The translations under genes and the position numbers were made by a program. The notes beneath the pieces were generated by a model that saw only the letters and a program-made list of their open reading frames with translations, did not search any database and was not told the DNA's origin. Below, piece by piece: positions 1 to 6,742 of a stretch of DNA of 12,920 nt. Source of the DNA: Dehalococcoidia bacterium. Lineage in GTDB: Bacteria; Chloroflexota; Dehalococcoidia; Bin125. Location: NCBI GenBank assembly GCA_007571275.1, contig RKRS01000098.1:1-12920 (forward strand), given 5' to 3'. Numbering within the stretch: the stretch's first letter is position 1; every line of letters starts with the position of its first letter.

Positions 1-70
1 CCTCACGCGGGAGGTGGGACAATAGAACTCGTGAGATCTCCCTTCGACAAGGGAAGCGCGAGGAGCAAAT
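1..70 (+). promoter_or_regulatory. Structured 5' leader of the CoA-transferase gene
   Basis: This stretch carries no gene. It contains a perfect hairpin, TCCCTT-CGAC-AAGGGA (39-54), six bases ahead of the Shine-Dalgarno AGGAG (61-65), which lies five bases before the ATG at 71. CTCG at 28-31 can pair with CGAG at 59-62 and so cover part of the Shine-Dalgarno. CCTC at 1-4 could pair either with GAGG at 11-14 or with GAGG at 60-63. These competing pairings could modulate translation, but they are short and the leader is cut by the window edge. No convincing promoter boxes are seen. The Shine-Dalgarno is the well-supported part; the rest is inference. Confidence 0.4.
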
Positions 71-2470
71 ATGGGCGTCCGAGCACTGAATGGATTACTG
101 GTCGCTGATCTGAGTTCGGGGTTAGGCGGGGCGTACGCCTCGAAACTACTCGCCGACCTCGGCGCCCGCGTGATCGTTGTGGAACCGCCTGACGGATCGG
201 CATTGCGGGACTGGGACTCGAAAGATCGCGACTGGGGCGGTCCGTGGGCGCACCTGAGCGGCGGCAAGGAATCGGCCGCGCCCGCCGATCATCGTGCTGC
301 GCAGAAGTTACTCACAGGACTCTGCCGCGCTGCGGACGTCGTCATGCTCGATGAAGGCTCACACTGGCGCTCGGCGCTACCGAGCCTGTTACCTGAGCAC
401 CTGGTGCGGGTTGAACTCTCGCCGTGGGGATCGGATGGCCCCTACGCCGCCTGGCGCGGCTCCGAGATCGCCACCTGGGCGATGGGCGGCTACATGTTCT
501 TCACCGGTGATCCGGACGGTACGCCGTTGATGCTCCCTGGCGGACAGTCGGAGCTCCACGCCGGCGTTCACGCCGCGATGGCGACGCTCACCGCCATCCG
601 AGAACGTCGGCGCTCGGGACACGGACAGACGATTGAGATTTCCGCGCTGGAATCCAACCTCTCGGCACACGCCTGGTTGATCTCCTCCTGGATCGCCAGC
701 GGGACGCCGCTGAACCGCGTCGCGCACGACTTCACCAAAACGCGCGACGGCTGGGCGCTGTTCATGCGCGCCGTGCCCAATCCCAACGTGTTCCTCCTGA
801 TCGATCAACCAGAGCGGATAGAGAGCGTCGAGGTCACCAACATCGACGACTGGCGCAAGCAGCTGGGACAGTTGTATGAGGATGTCGAGGCGTGGGCCCA
901 GGATTATGACGCGGTGGAGGTTGCGACGAAGGCGCAGGAGCTGCGCGTGGCCTGCACACCGGTGCTCGATGCGCGCGGACTCGCCAACAATATCCAGCTG
1001 GCCACTCGCGGTTGGTGGGAAGACGGCGAGGACGCGGAATGGGACGCACTGCGGTTCCCGGGACCGGCGTACATGATGTCGGCGACGCCTGCGGAGCGTC
1101 AGGGCCCTGCTCCCAAACTTGGCGAACATACGTCGGCGCTAATGGAGGAGTTTGCGGCAATCGCGAGGCCGAAACCGCCAGTGGCGATGGCGACGACTGA
1201 TCTGCCGCTGGCCGGGCTCAAGGTCGTAGAACTGACCAGCAACTGGGCCGGACCGATCGTTGGTCGACATCTGGGCGATCTGGGCGCAGATGTGGTCAAG
1301 CTGGAATGGGCCGCGCGTCCGGCGACGCGGGCGTTGTTCATGCCCGGCCCGACGCAGGACCCGCAGAAGTATCCCTACGACCGCGCGATGTACTTCAACC
1401 TGCTCAATCGCAACAAGCGTGACCTGGTTGTCGATCTGTCAGCCGCGGAGGGCAAGCAGATCTTCCTCGAGCTTATGCGCGAAGCCGACGTGTTTGTCGA
1501 GAACAACTCGGCTCGGGTGATGCCCAATCTCGGACTGGATTACGAGACAGCGCGCGCGGAGAATCCGGGACTGGTTTATGTCTCAATGTCAGGCTTTGGC
1601 GCGACTGGACCGTGGCGGGATTGGTCGGCGTATGGCTCGAACATCGAAGCGTCGTCGGGACTGGCGTCGGTGACGGGCTATCAGGCCGAGCAGGTGCGCC
1701 GCACGCCGCTGTTCTACGCTGATCCAGTCTCGGGTAATCATGCGACGGTGGCGATCCTGGCCGCGCTGGAGCACCGCGAAACGTCGGGCGAGGGACAGTA
1801 CATCGACGTGGCGCTCAACGAGGCCGGCGCGGCGTACTTCTTCGAAGCGCTGATGGAGTATCAGACAACCCGCAACATCCGACGCCCGAACGGCAACCGA
1901 GATCAACGGTTTGCGCCGCAGGGAGCCTATCGCGCGGCCGGCGAAGACTGCTGGATTGCCGTGTCAGTCCAGAGCGATGCAGACTGGTCAGCGCTGTGCG
2001 CCGTGATCGGTCGTGAGGACCTGCTGACGGATTCGGAACTCAGCACGCTCGAAGGCCGGCAGTCACGCCATGACGAGCTGGACGCGGCGATTGAGGCGTG
2101 GACGAGCGATCGCGAGCAGTATGAGGGCGCCTGGGAGTTACAGCGCGCCGGCGTGTCGGCAGCGCCGATTCTGGCCAACTGGCAGATCCTGCACGACCCA
2201 CACATTCACGCTCGCGGCTTCTATCAGTGGGTCGAGCATTCGGTAGTCGGCGTCTATCCCTATCCGAGTTGGCCTTGGCGCTTTAGCCGAACCAAACCAT
2301 CGATCCGACGCGCCGCGCCACGCTTCGCCGAACACAATCGCGAGGTACTGCTGGAGTTGGGCTATGACGACGAGCAGATCGCGGAGCTGTACGCGCTCGA
2401 GATCACGTCAGACGCACCCACAGCCCCGTTGTTGATCGCGCGGGGCGGCCTGAGTTCCTCGAACGACTAG
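71..2470 (+). CDS. Tandem-domain CaiB/BaiF (family III) CoA-transferase
   Basis: Family III CoA-transferases move CoA between carboxylic acids through an aspartyl-CoA thioester intermediate in the cytoplasm. This 799-residue protein is twice the usual length of about 400 because it holds two copies in tandem. The first begins near residue 5 (LNGLLVADLSS, then LLADLGARVIVVE). The second begins near residue 378 (LAGLKVVELTSNWAGP, then LGDLGADVVKLE). An A/P/K-rich linker at about 360-377 joins them. The C-terminal half has the catalytic-type aspartate D551 in YADPVSGNH, followed by the TSGEGQYIDVAL signature. The matching residue in the N-terminal half is E161 (GGQSELHAG), so that half may be catalytically altered or structural. 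The ATG at 71 is supported by AGGAG at 61-65. Single-gene unit, convergent with the PurO-like gene. The family is clear; the substrate cannot be told from sequence. Confidence 0.93.
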   Translation: MGVRALNGLLVADLSSGLGGAYASKLLADLGARVIVVEPPDGSALRDWDSKDRDWGGPWAHLSGGKESAAPADHRAAQKLLTGLCRAADVVMLDEGSHWRSALPSLLPEHLVRVELSPWGSDGPYAAWRGSEIATWAMGGYMFFTGDPDGTPLMLPGGQSELHAGVHAAMATLTAIRERRRSGHGQTIEISALESNLSAHAWLISSWIASGTPLNRVAHDFTKTRDGWALFMRAVPNPNVFLLIDQPERIESVEVTNIDDWRKQLGQLYEDVEAWAQDYDAVEVATKAQELRVACTPVLDARGLANNIQLATRGWWEDGEDAEWDALRFPGPAYMMSATPAERQGPAPKLGEHTSALMEEFAAIARPKPPVAMATTDLPLAGLKVVELTSNWAGPIVGRHLGDLGADVVKLEWAARPATRALFMPGPTQDPQKYPYDRAMYFNLLNRNKRDLVVDLSAAEGKQIFLELMREADVFVENNSARVMPNLGLDYETARAENPGLVYVSMSGFGATGPWRDWSAYGSNIEASSGLASVTGYQAEQVRRTPLFYADPVSGNHATVAILAALEHRETSGEGQYIDVALNEAGAAYFFEALMEYQTTRNIRRPNGNRDQRFAPQGAYRAAGEDCWIAVSVQSDADWSALCAVIGREDLLTDSELSTLEGRQSRHDELDAAIEAWTSDREQYEGAWELQRAGVSAAPILANWQILHDPHIHARGFYQWVEHSVVGVYPYPSWPWRFSRTKPSIRRAAPRFAEHNREVLLELGYDDEQIAELYALEITSDAPTAPLLIARGGLSSSND

Positions 2471-2516
2471 CGGGGCCAAGTTCTGCTGGGAAAGCCCCCT
2501 CAGTCGCTGCGCGACA

Positions 2517-2535
2517 GCTCCCCCAGTGGGGGAGC
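2517..2535. terminator. 8-bp hairpin, possible bidirectional terminator
   Basis: GCTCCCCC and GGGGGAGC flank a three-base AGT loop, 47 bases past the CoA-transferase stop. No T-run follows on either strand, so it lacks the classic intrinsic-terminator tail. It could still pause polymerase or protect mRNA 3' ends. Its position between convergent stop codons is the main support. Confidence 0.3.
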
Positions 2536-2569
2536 CTTGCCAAAGCGCGCGGCCGCGCCCGTTCCCAAT

Positions 2570-2590
2570 ATCTCCCCCTTTGGGGGAGAT
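2570..2590. terminator. 9-bp hairpin, possible bidirectional terminator
   Basis: ATCTCCCCC and GGGGGAGAT flank a TTT loop, 24 bases past the PurO-like stop on the minus strand. No T-run follows the stem. It is the stronger of the two main stems in the inverted-repeat element and may end transcription from either side. Confidence 0.3.
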
Positions 2591-2613
2591 GCCCTCAGGC
2601 AGAGGGGGCTTCC

Positions 2614-3372
2614 CTATGTTGGCTGGCGCAGGATGATTTGGCTGCTGCTCCCCTGTATCACCTTGACGGCGAGGGCGATCCTGTTGTCGGTGTCGAGGGC
2701 GTTCCAGTATGCGTCCGCGACCGCCTCGGGCGTGCCCTGGAGCGGAAGCCAGAGCGGATCGCCGGCGTAGGGCGGCAGCGGATTGCCATCGTGACGGTAG
2801 GTGGTGATGCCATAACCAAGCCCCCTGGGCGGGAAGGGGAGGCTCCAGACGACGCGGTCGGCCAGATCGTGATCAGCAGTGTTCGCCCTGCGGATGGCGA
2901 ACTTGAGGTCGCCGAGGCCACGCAGATCGAGCATCGCAGCAATGCACGGCGTGTAGTTCGGCGCGTCGTCCTCCCGCCCGCGGACAGCGAGCGCGTCCTC
3001 GAAGCGAAGGGAACGTTCCAGCGCATCCTGAATGGTGCGTGTGTGGTCGCCATTGGCGACGAGAAAGACGCCGGGCAGCTCGAGCATCGCCTCGTAGATG
3101 ATGTTGGTCGGGTCGCTCACCAGCGACGGATCACGCGCTTCGGTGCGTAGCTCGGTCTGCTCGGAGCCGCCAACGACAAACCGACGATTTCGGCTATTGG
3201 CGCTGCGACCCATGATCCAGTACACCTGCGCCCAGCTATCAGATGCTTCCTCAGTTTCGAGTCGACCGACGACGATCCCTCTGCCGGGGTAACTATTGGC
3301 CGCCAGATGGCGACCAAAGTTCTGCTCGGCGAAGACGTGTAGCTCAGAAAGCTGATCGATCTGGGAAGTCAT
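2614..3372 (-). CDS. IMP cyclohydrolase-like protein (PurO family)
   Basis: PurO-family enzymes close the ring of FAICAR to give IMP, the last step of purine synthesis. The family was defined in archaea and also occurs in some bacteria. The 252-residue product shows its landmarks in order: YPGRGIVVG (28-36), WIMGRSANSRNRRF (52-65), VANGDHT (105-111, matching the family's SNGSHT) and NYTPCIAAMLD (139-149, matching NTPRIAA). The family arginine in TPRI is Cys143 here (codon TGC), so activity is uncertain. No signal peptide or membrane segment is seen, so the protein is probably cytoplasmic. The ATG at 3372 is preceded by TATTCT six bases upstream and no Shine-Dalgarno, suggesting a leaderless mRNA. 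The stop codon abuts the hairpin element. No purine genes lie nearby. The family call is good; the role is less certain. Confidence 0.8.
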   Translation of the reverse strand: MTSQIDQLSELHVFAEQNFGRHLAANSYPGRGIVVGRLETEEASDSWAQVYWIMGRSANSRNRRFVVGGSEQTELRTEARDPSLVSDPTNIIYEAMLELPGVFLVANGDHTRTIQDALERSLRFEDALAVRGREDDAPNYTPCIAAMLDLRGLGDLKFAIRRANTADHDLADRVVWSLPFPPRGLGYGITTYRHDGNPLPPYAGDPLWLPLQGTPEAVADAYWNALDTDNRIALAVKVIQGSSSQIILRQPT

Positions 3373-3378
3373 GTATCC

Positions 3379-3384
3379 AGAATA
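3379..3384 (-). promoter_or_regulatory. -10 box of a leaderless promoter for the PurO-like gene
   Basis: On the minus strand, TATTCT is followed by six bases (GGATAC) and then the ATG at 3372. This TANNNT box six or seven bases before a start codon is the usual layout of leaderless transcripts, in which transcription begins at the start codon. No Shine-Dalgarno and no good -35 are present, which agrees with that reading. Confidence 0.5.
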
Positions 3385-3399
3385 TCTGTCCCGACTCGG

Positions 3400-3418
3400 C
3401 TCAGGGGTAGACTCAGGG
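3400..3418. repeat. Direct repeat CTCAGGG x2 over the carboxylase start region
   Basis: CTCAGGG occurs at 3400-3406 and again at 3412-3418, a 12-bp period. The two copies flank and partly overlap the plus-strand -10 box, ending just before the ATG at 3420. They could be half-sites for a regulator, but seven-base repeats can arise by chance. Confidence 0.3.
3408..3413 (+). promoter_or_regulatory. -10 box of a leaderless promoter for the carboxylase operon
   Basis: TAGACT is followed by six bases (CAGGGC) and then the ATG at 3420. The geometry mirrors the divergent box on the other strand. The nearby CAGGG lies too close to the ATG to be a normal Shine-Dalgarno, so a leaderless mRNA is the simpler reading. 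No clear -35 is seen 17 bases upstream. Confidence 0.5.
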
Positions 3419-3419
3419 C

Positions 3420-5321
3420 ATGTCTGGCGCGGCGAGCATCCCGTCCTGCGTACTCATCGCCAACCGTGGCGAGATCGCCTCGCGGATTATTCGCACCTGT
3501 CGGCGGTTGGGCATTGAGACCGTCGCCGTGTACTCGGACGCTGACCGCTCCTCGCCGCACGTATGGGCGGCCGACCAGGCGGTGCGCATTGGACCGGCGC
3601 AGGCTTCAGAGAGTTACCTCAACATACCTGCGATCATTGATGCCGCCACAGCGTCGGGCGCCGACGCCATCCATCCGGGCTACGGGTTCCTCTCGGAGCG
3701 GGCGGACTTCGCGCATGTAGTCGCTGAAGCCGGCTTGACCTGGATCGGCCCGCCCGCGCAGGTGATCGACGCGCTGGGTGACAAGGTATCGGCGCGTCGG
3801 TTGGCCGCGGATGCCGGCGTGCCGGTCGCTGAGGGGATCGAGGCAGACGAGGGCGATACCGAGCTGGCCCTGGCGATTGCAGCAATGGGGCTGCCGGTGA
3901 TGATCAAGGCAGCCGCTGGTGGAGGCGGTCGCGGGATGCGCCTGCTGCGCTCGACGGAGGACGCGCCAGACGGAATCGAGGCGGCGGTCGCGGGCGCGCG
4001 ACGAGAGGCGCAAGCGGCGTTTGGCGATGGTCGGCTGTTGGTCGAGCGGGCGCTGTCGGAGGGACGCCACGTCGAGATCCAAGTGATGTTCGATGAACAT
4101 GGCAACGGCGTCCATCTGGGCGAGCGCGACTGCTCAGTCCAGCGTCGGCGACAGAAGGTCATCGAAGAATCGCCCTCCCCAGCGGTCGATGCACGGCTCC
4201 GAGCCGCATTGGGAGAGGCGGCGCTGAACGTCTGCCAGGCAGCCGATTATGTCGGCGCCGGCACGGTCGAGTTCATGCTCATGCCCGACAGTTCGTTCGT
4301 CTTCCTGGAAGTGAACACTCGCCTGCAGGTGGAACATCCAGTGACCGAGATGCTGACTGGCCTGGACCTGGTTGAGCTACAGCTGCAGGTCGCGAGCGGC
4401 GAGCCACTACCGCTCAGGCAGGACGACATCACGTTCAACGGACACGCGATTGAGGCGCGCATCTACGCCGAGGACCCGTCGCGCGGTTATGTGCCGTCGA
4501 CCGGTCGGCTGCGCTGGTTTGCCGCGTTGGATCAGCGTGCCCGACACGATGTCGGACCCGCGACCGGTGATCTGGTCAGCGCGCATTACGACCCGATGTT
4601 GGCCAAGACCATCGCGCACGCCGACACGCGAGCCGAGGCCCTGGCTCGGGCGTCCGAAGCGTTGGACGCGTGGGCGATCGACGGCGTGACCACAAATCTT
4701 GCCCAGCTGTCGGCAGTACTGGCATCAGATGATTTTCGCAGCGGCTCGGTGGACATCGGCTGGCTGGATCGAGTCGAGCTGTCGCAGCGAGCGGCGCCCG
4801 ATGATGCGCTCGCGGTCGCGGCCCTTGCTGAGTTAGCGGCCGGCGCCTGGCGGTCGTCGGGTGAGCTGATTCGCAAGTACGTATTGCATGGACAGGCATA
4901 CGAGGTGCGACTCTCGCGCCAAACCGACGGTTGGCTGGCGGCCGTCGATGGCAACGACGCTCACGCGGTACCGAGCGGTCGTGATTGGTCAGCAGAGGTT
5001 TCCGCAACGGGCGTTGTAGTCGCCAATGGCCAGCGGCGCTGGGTCTTCCTTCGAGAACGACGTCGTCGCTCCGGCGCGGGGCGGAGCCGCATCGTGGGAG
5101 CGAACGTGGTGCGCGCGCCGATGCCAGGCACCATGATCGAGGTGCTGGTGGCGGTCGGAGACGAGGTCGAAGCGGGACAGACGCTGGCAGTCATGGAGGC
5201 GATGAAGATGGAGCACCTGCTGGCCGCCCCGAACGGAGGGGTGGTGACAGCAGTGCATACCAGCGCGGGTGCGTCGGTCGATGAAGACGCCGTGCTGATT
5301 GAATTGGGAGCATCGTCGTGA
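3420..5321 (+). CDS. Acyl-CoA carboxylase alpha subunit (biotin carboxylase + biotin carrier)
   Basis: The biotin carboxylase half uses ATP and bicarbonate to carboxylate biotin on its own carrier domain. A separate beta subunit then passes the carboxyl group to acetyl-, propionyl- or methylcrotonyl-CoA. The 633-residue protein shows the N-terminal fold (VLIANRGEIA, 11-20; HPGYGFLSE, 85-93), the ATP-grasp glycine loop GGGGRGM (167-173), the catalytic strand EVNTRLQVEHPVTE (297-310), the C-terminal carboxylase domain to about 450, a poorly conserved spacer, and a biotinyl domain (about 560-633) with AVMEAMKMEH carrying biotinyl Lys596. Length and order match MccA/PccA/AccA3-type subunits. No beta subunit is in the window, so the acyl substrate is open; the epimerase-like gene downstream favours propionyl-CoA weakly. 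First gene of a rightward operon, with an apparently leaderless start. Confidence 0.92.
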   Translation: MSGAASIPSCVLIANRGEIASRIIRTCRRLGIETVAVYSDADRSSPHVWAADQAVRIGPAQASESYLNIPAIIDAATASGADAIHPGYGFLSERADFAHVVAEAGLTWIGPPAQVIDALGDKVSARRLAADAGVPVAEGIEADEGDTELALAIAAMGLPVMIKAAAGGGGRGMRLLRSTEDAPDGIEAAVAGARREAQAAFGDGRLLVERALSEGRHVEIQVMFDEHGNGVHLGERDCSVQRRRQKVIEESPSPAVDARLRAALGEAALNVCQAADYVGAGTVEFMLMPDSSFVFLEVNTRLQVEHPVTEMLTGLDLVELQLQVASGEPLPLRQDDITFNGHAIEARIYAEDPSRGYVPSTGRLRWFAALDQRARHDVGPATGDLVSAHYDPMLAKTIAHADTRAEALARASEALDAWAIDGVTTNLAQLSAVLASDDFRSGSVDIGWLDRVELSQRAAPDDALAVAALAELAAGAWRSSGELIRKYVLHGQAYEVRLSRQTDGWLAAVDGNDAHAVPSGRDWSAEVSATGVVVANGQRRWVFLRERRRRSGAGRSRIVGANVVRAPMPGTMIEVLVAVGDEVEAGQTLAVMEAMKMEHLLAAPNGGVVTAVHTSAGASVDEDAVLIELGASS

Positions 5322-6742
5322 ACCAGACTGAGCGATCTGCAGTATTGCGTGAGCGTCGACGCCGCGTAGAGGCAGCATGGTCGGGCGCAAGCTTCGATGG
5401 ACCGGTACTGATTCCCGCCAGCTTGCCAATTCCGATTGACGGAACCGACCAGTTCCATGAGTTTCACGCGCACCCCGAATTCCAGTATCTGAGCGGCGTG
5501 GCCGAACCAGGCGCCGCGCTCGCCTGGGAACCTGACAGCGGCTGGACGTTGTTCGCGCCGTCGCTGTCGGTGGAAGACCTGGTCTGGATGTCAGCGCCGC
5601 CCTCGGCCGAAGCGTTGGCCAAGGAGACTGGCGTCGGATGTTCAGTCGATCGCTCGGAGTTGGCCAGCTGGCTGGAATCGCGGCGTGGACAGGGGATGGC
5701 GTTGCTCGGCTCACGCGATATCGAGGCGCGCGCGTCGGAGTACGGCCTCCAGGCCTGGTCAACGCTGGAAGCAGCGGTCGACGAGGATGCGACGGAGTGG
5801 CTGGGCAAGGCGCTTGCGGGGCTGCGGCGCGCGAAGGACGCAGTGGAATTACAGCGAATGACACACGCCGTCGATGCTGCGGTCGCAGGCCATCTGGCCG
5901 CGCAACGGCTGGCTCGACATGGCCTGACCGAGCGCGCCCTGCAGATCGAGATGGAAGCGGAGTTCTTCCGCCAGGGCGGCGCGCGAACGGCCTACGGTTC
6001 GATCGTCGGCTCCGGGCCGAACTCGGCCATCCTGCATGGAACGCCTGGGCATCGTGTGATGTCGGACGGCGAACTCGTCCTGATCGACGCCGGCGCTGAG
6101 ATTGACGGCTACGCCTCCGATGTCACGCGCACATTCCCCGTGTCGGCGGAGTTCACGCCGATCCAGCGCGAGCTGTACAACGTGGTGCTGGCCGCGCAGC
6201 AGGAGGCGATCGCGGCAGCCGGACCGGAGGTGGAGTACAAGTCGTTGCACGTACAGGCCTCGGCGACGATTGCGCAGGGGCTGATCGATATCGGGCTGCT
6301 GACAGGCTCGGCGGAGGATCTGGTCGCGTCCGACGCGCACGCGCTGTTCTTTCCGCACGGACTCGGCCACATGCTGGGACTCTCCACACACGACTGCGGC
6401 GGCTACCTCGAAGGGCGGGTACCAGAGGATCGCTTCGGTCTGGCCTATCTGCGCGCCGACCTGCCGCTCGCGCCCGGCTACGTGGTGACCATCGAACCTG
6501 GCGTCTACTTCGTGCCTGCGCTGCTCAATGATCCCGCAAGACGCGAACGCTATGCCGAGATGGTGAACTGGGACATCGCGGACACGATGCTCGATTTCGG
6601 CGGCATTCGGATTGAGGACGATGTACTGATCACGCCCGAGGGTTGTCAGGTAATGAGCGCAGCGCTGCCGAAAGCAGCGACGGAGATCGAAGCGATCCGA
6701 CGCGAGGCGTTGGGTTCGACAACGGATCGCGGGCATGGCTAA
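5318..6742 (+). CDS. M24 metallopeptidase, Xaa-Pro aminopeptidase (PepP-like)
   Basis: These two-metal enzymes remove an N-terminal residue that precedes proline. Of 474 residues, about 1-135 look like the aminopeptidase P N-terminal domain (FHAHPEFQYLSG at 49-60) and about 170-460 form the pita-bread catalytic domain. All five metal ligands are visible: D257 (LIDAGAE), D268 (YASDVTRT), H351 (HGLGHMLG), E393 (TIEPGVYF) and E433 (IRIEDDV). The 11-residue spacing of the first two equals that of E. coli PepP. It starts with GTG at 5318, overlapping the TGA of the carboxylase gene (GTGA), with GGGAG at 5306-5310 as ribosome site, so translation is probably coupled. It also overlaps the DPP IV gene by eight bases. 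No signal peptide; probably cytoplasmic. Confidence 0.9.
   Translation: MNQTERSAVLRERRRRVEAAWSGASFDGPVLIPASLPIPIDGTDQFHEFHAHPEFQYLSGVAEPGAALAWEPDSGWTLFAPSLSVEDLVWMSAPPSAEALAKETGVGCSVDRSELASWLESRRGQGMALLGSRDIEARASEYGLQAWSTLEAAVDEDATEWLGKALAGLRRAKDAVELQRMTHAVDAAVAGHLAAQRLARHGLTERALQIEMEAEFFRQGGARTAYGSIVGSGPNSAILHGTPGHRVMSDGELVLIDAGAEIDGYASDVTRTFPVSAEFTPIQRELYNVVLAAQQEAIAAAGPEVEYKSLHVQASATIAQGLIDIGLLTGSAEDLVASDAHALFFPHGLGHMLGLSTHDCGGYLEGRVPEDRFGLAYLRADLPLAPGYVVTIEPGVYFVPALLNDPARRERYAEMVNWDIADTMLDFGGIRIEDDVLITPEGCQVMSAALPKAATEIEAIRREALGSTTDRGHG

Larger units (their letters stand above)
2488..2614. repeat. MITE/REP-like hairpin element with terminal inverted repeats
   Basis: The 127-bp element fills nearly all the space between two convergent genes. 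Its ends are inverted copies: GGGAAAGCCCCCTC on the left (from 2488) and, read from 2614 on the minus strand, GGGAAGCCCCCTC, differing by one inserted A. Inside are a small stem GTCGC-TGC-GCGAC (2503-2515), a stem GCTCCCCC-AGT-GGGGGAGC (2517-2535), a 12-bp palindrome GCGCGGCCGCGC (2547-2558) and a stem ATCTCCCCC-TTT-GGGGGAGAT (2570-2590). It has no coding capacity and I see no clear target-site duplication. This architecture fits a non-autonomous, transposase-mobilised palindromic repeat. From memory the core resembles dispersed repeats in other bacteria, which I cannot verify here. The right end overlaps the last base of the PurO-like stop codon. Confidence 0.6.

Noticed and set aside
11..30. 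GGTGGGAC (13-20) resembles the GUGGNAC core of the T-box antiterminator, and a hairpin follows.
   Set aside because: The rest of the conserved T-box (AGNG before, CGCG after) does not match, the specifier stem would lie outside the window, and a CoA-transferase is not a usual T-box target.
389..1129. Long open frame on the minus strand opposite the CoA-transferase.
   Set aside because: Antisense frames stay open easily in GC-rich coding DNA. The arginine-rich product has no recognisable domain and the plus-strand gene is clear.
2638..3150. Open frame on the plus strand opposite the PurO-like gene.
   Set aside because: The minus-strand protein carries clear family motifs throughout this stretch, while the plus-strand product resembles nothing I know.
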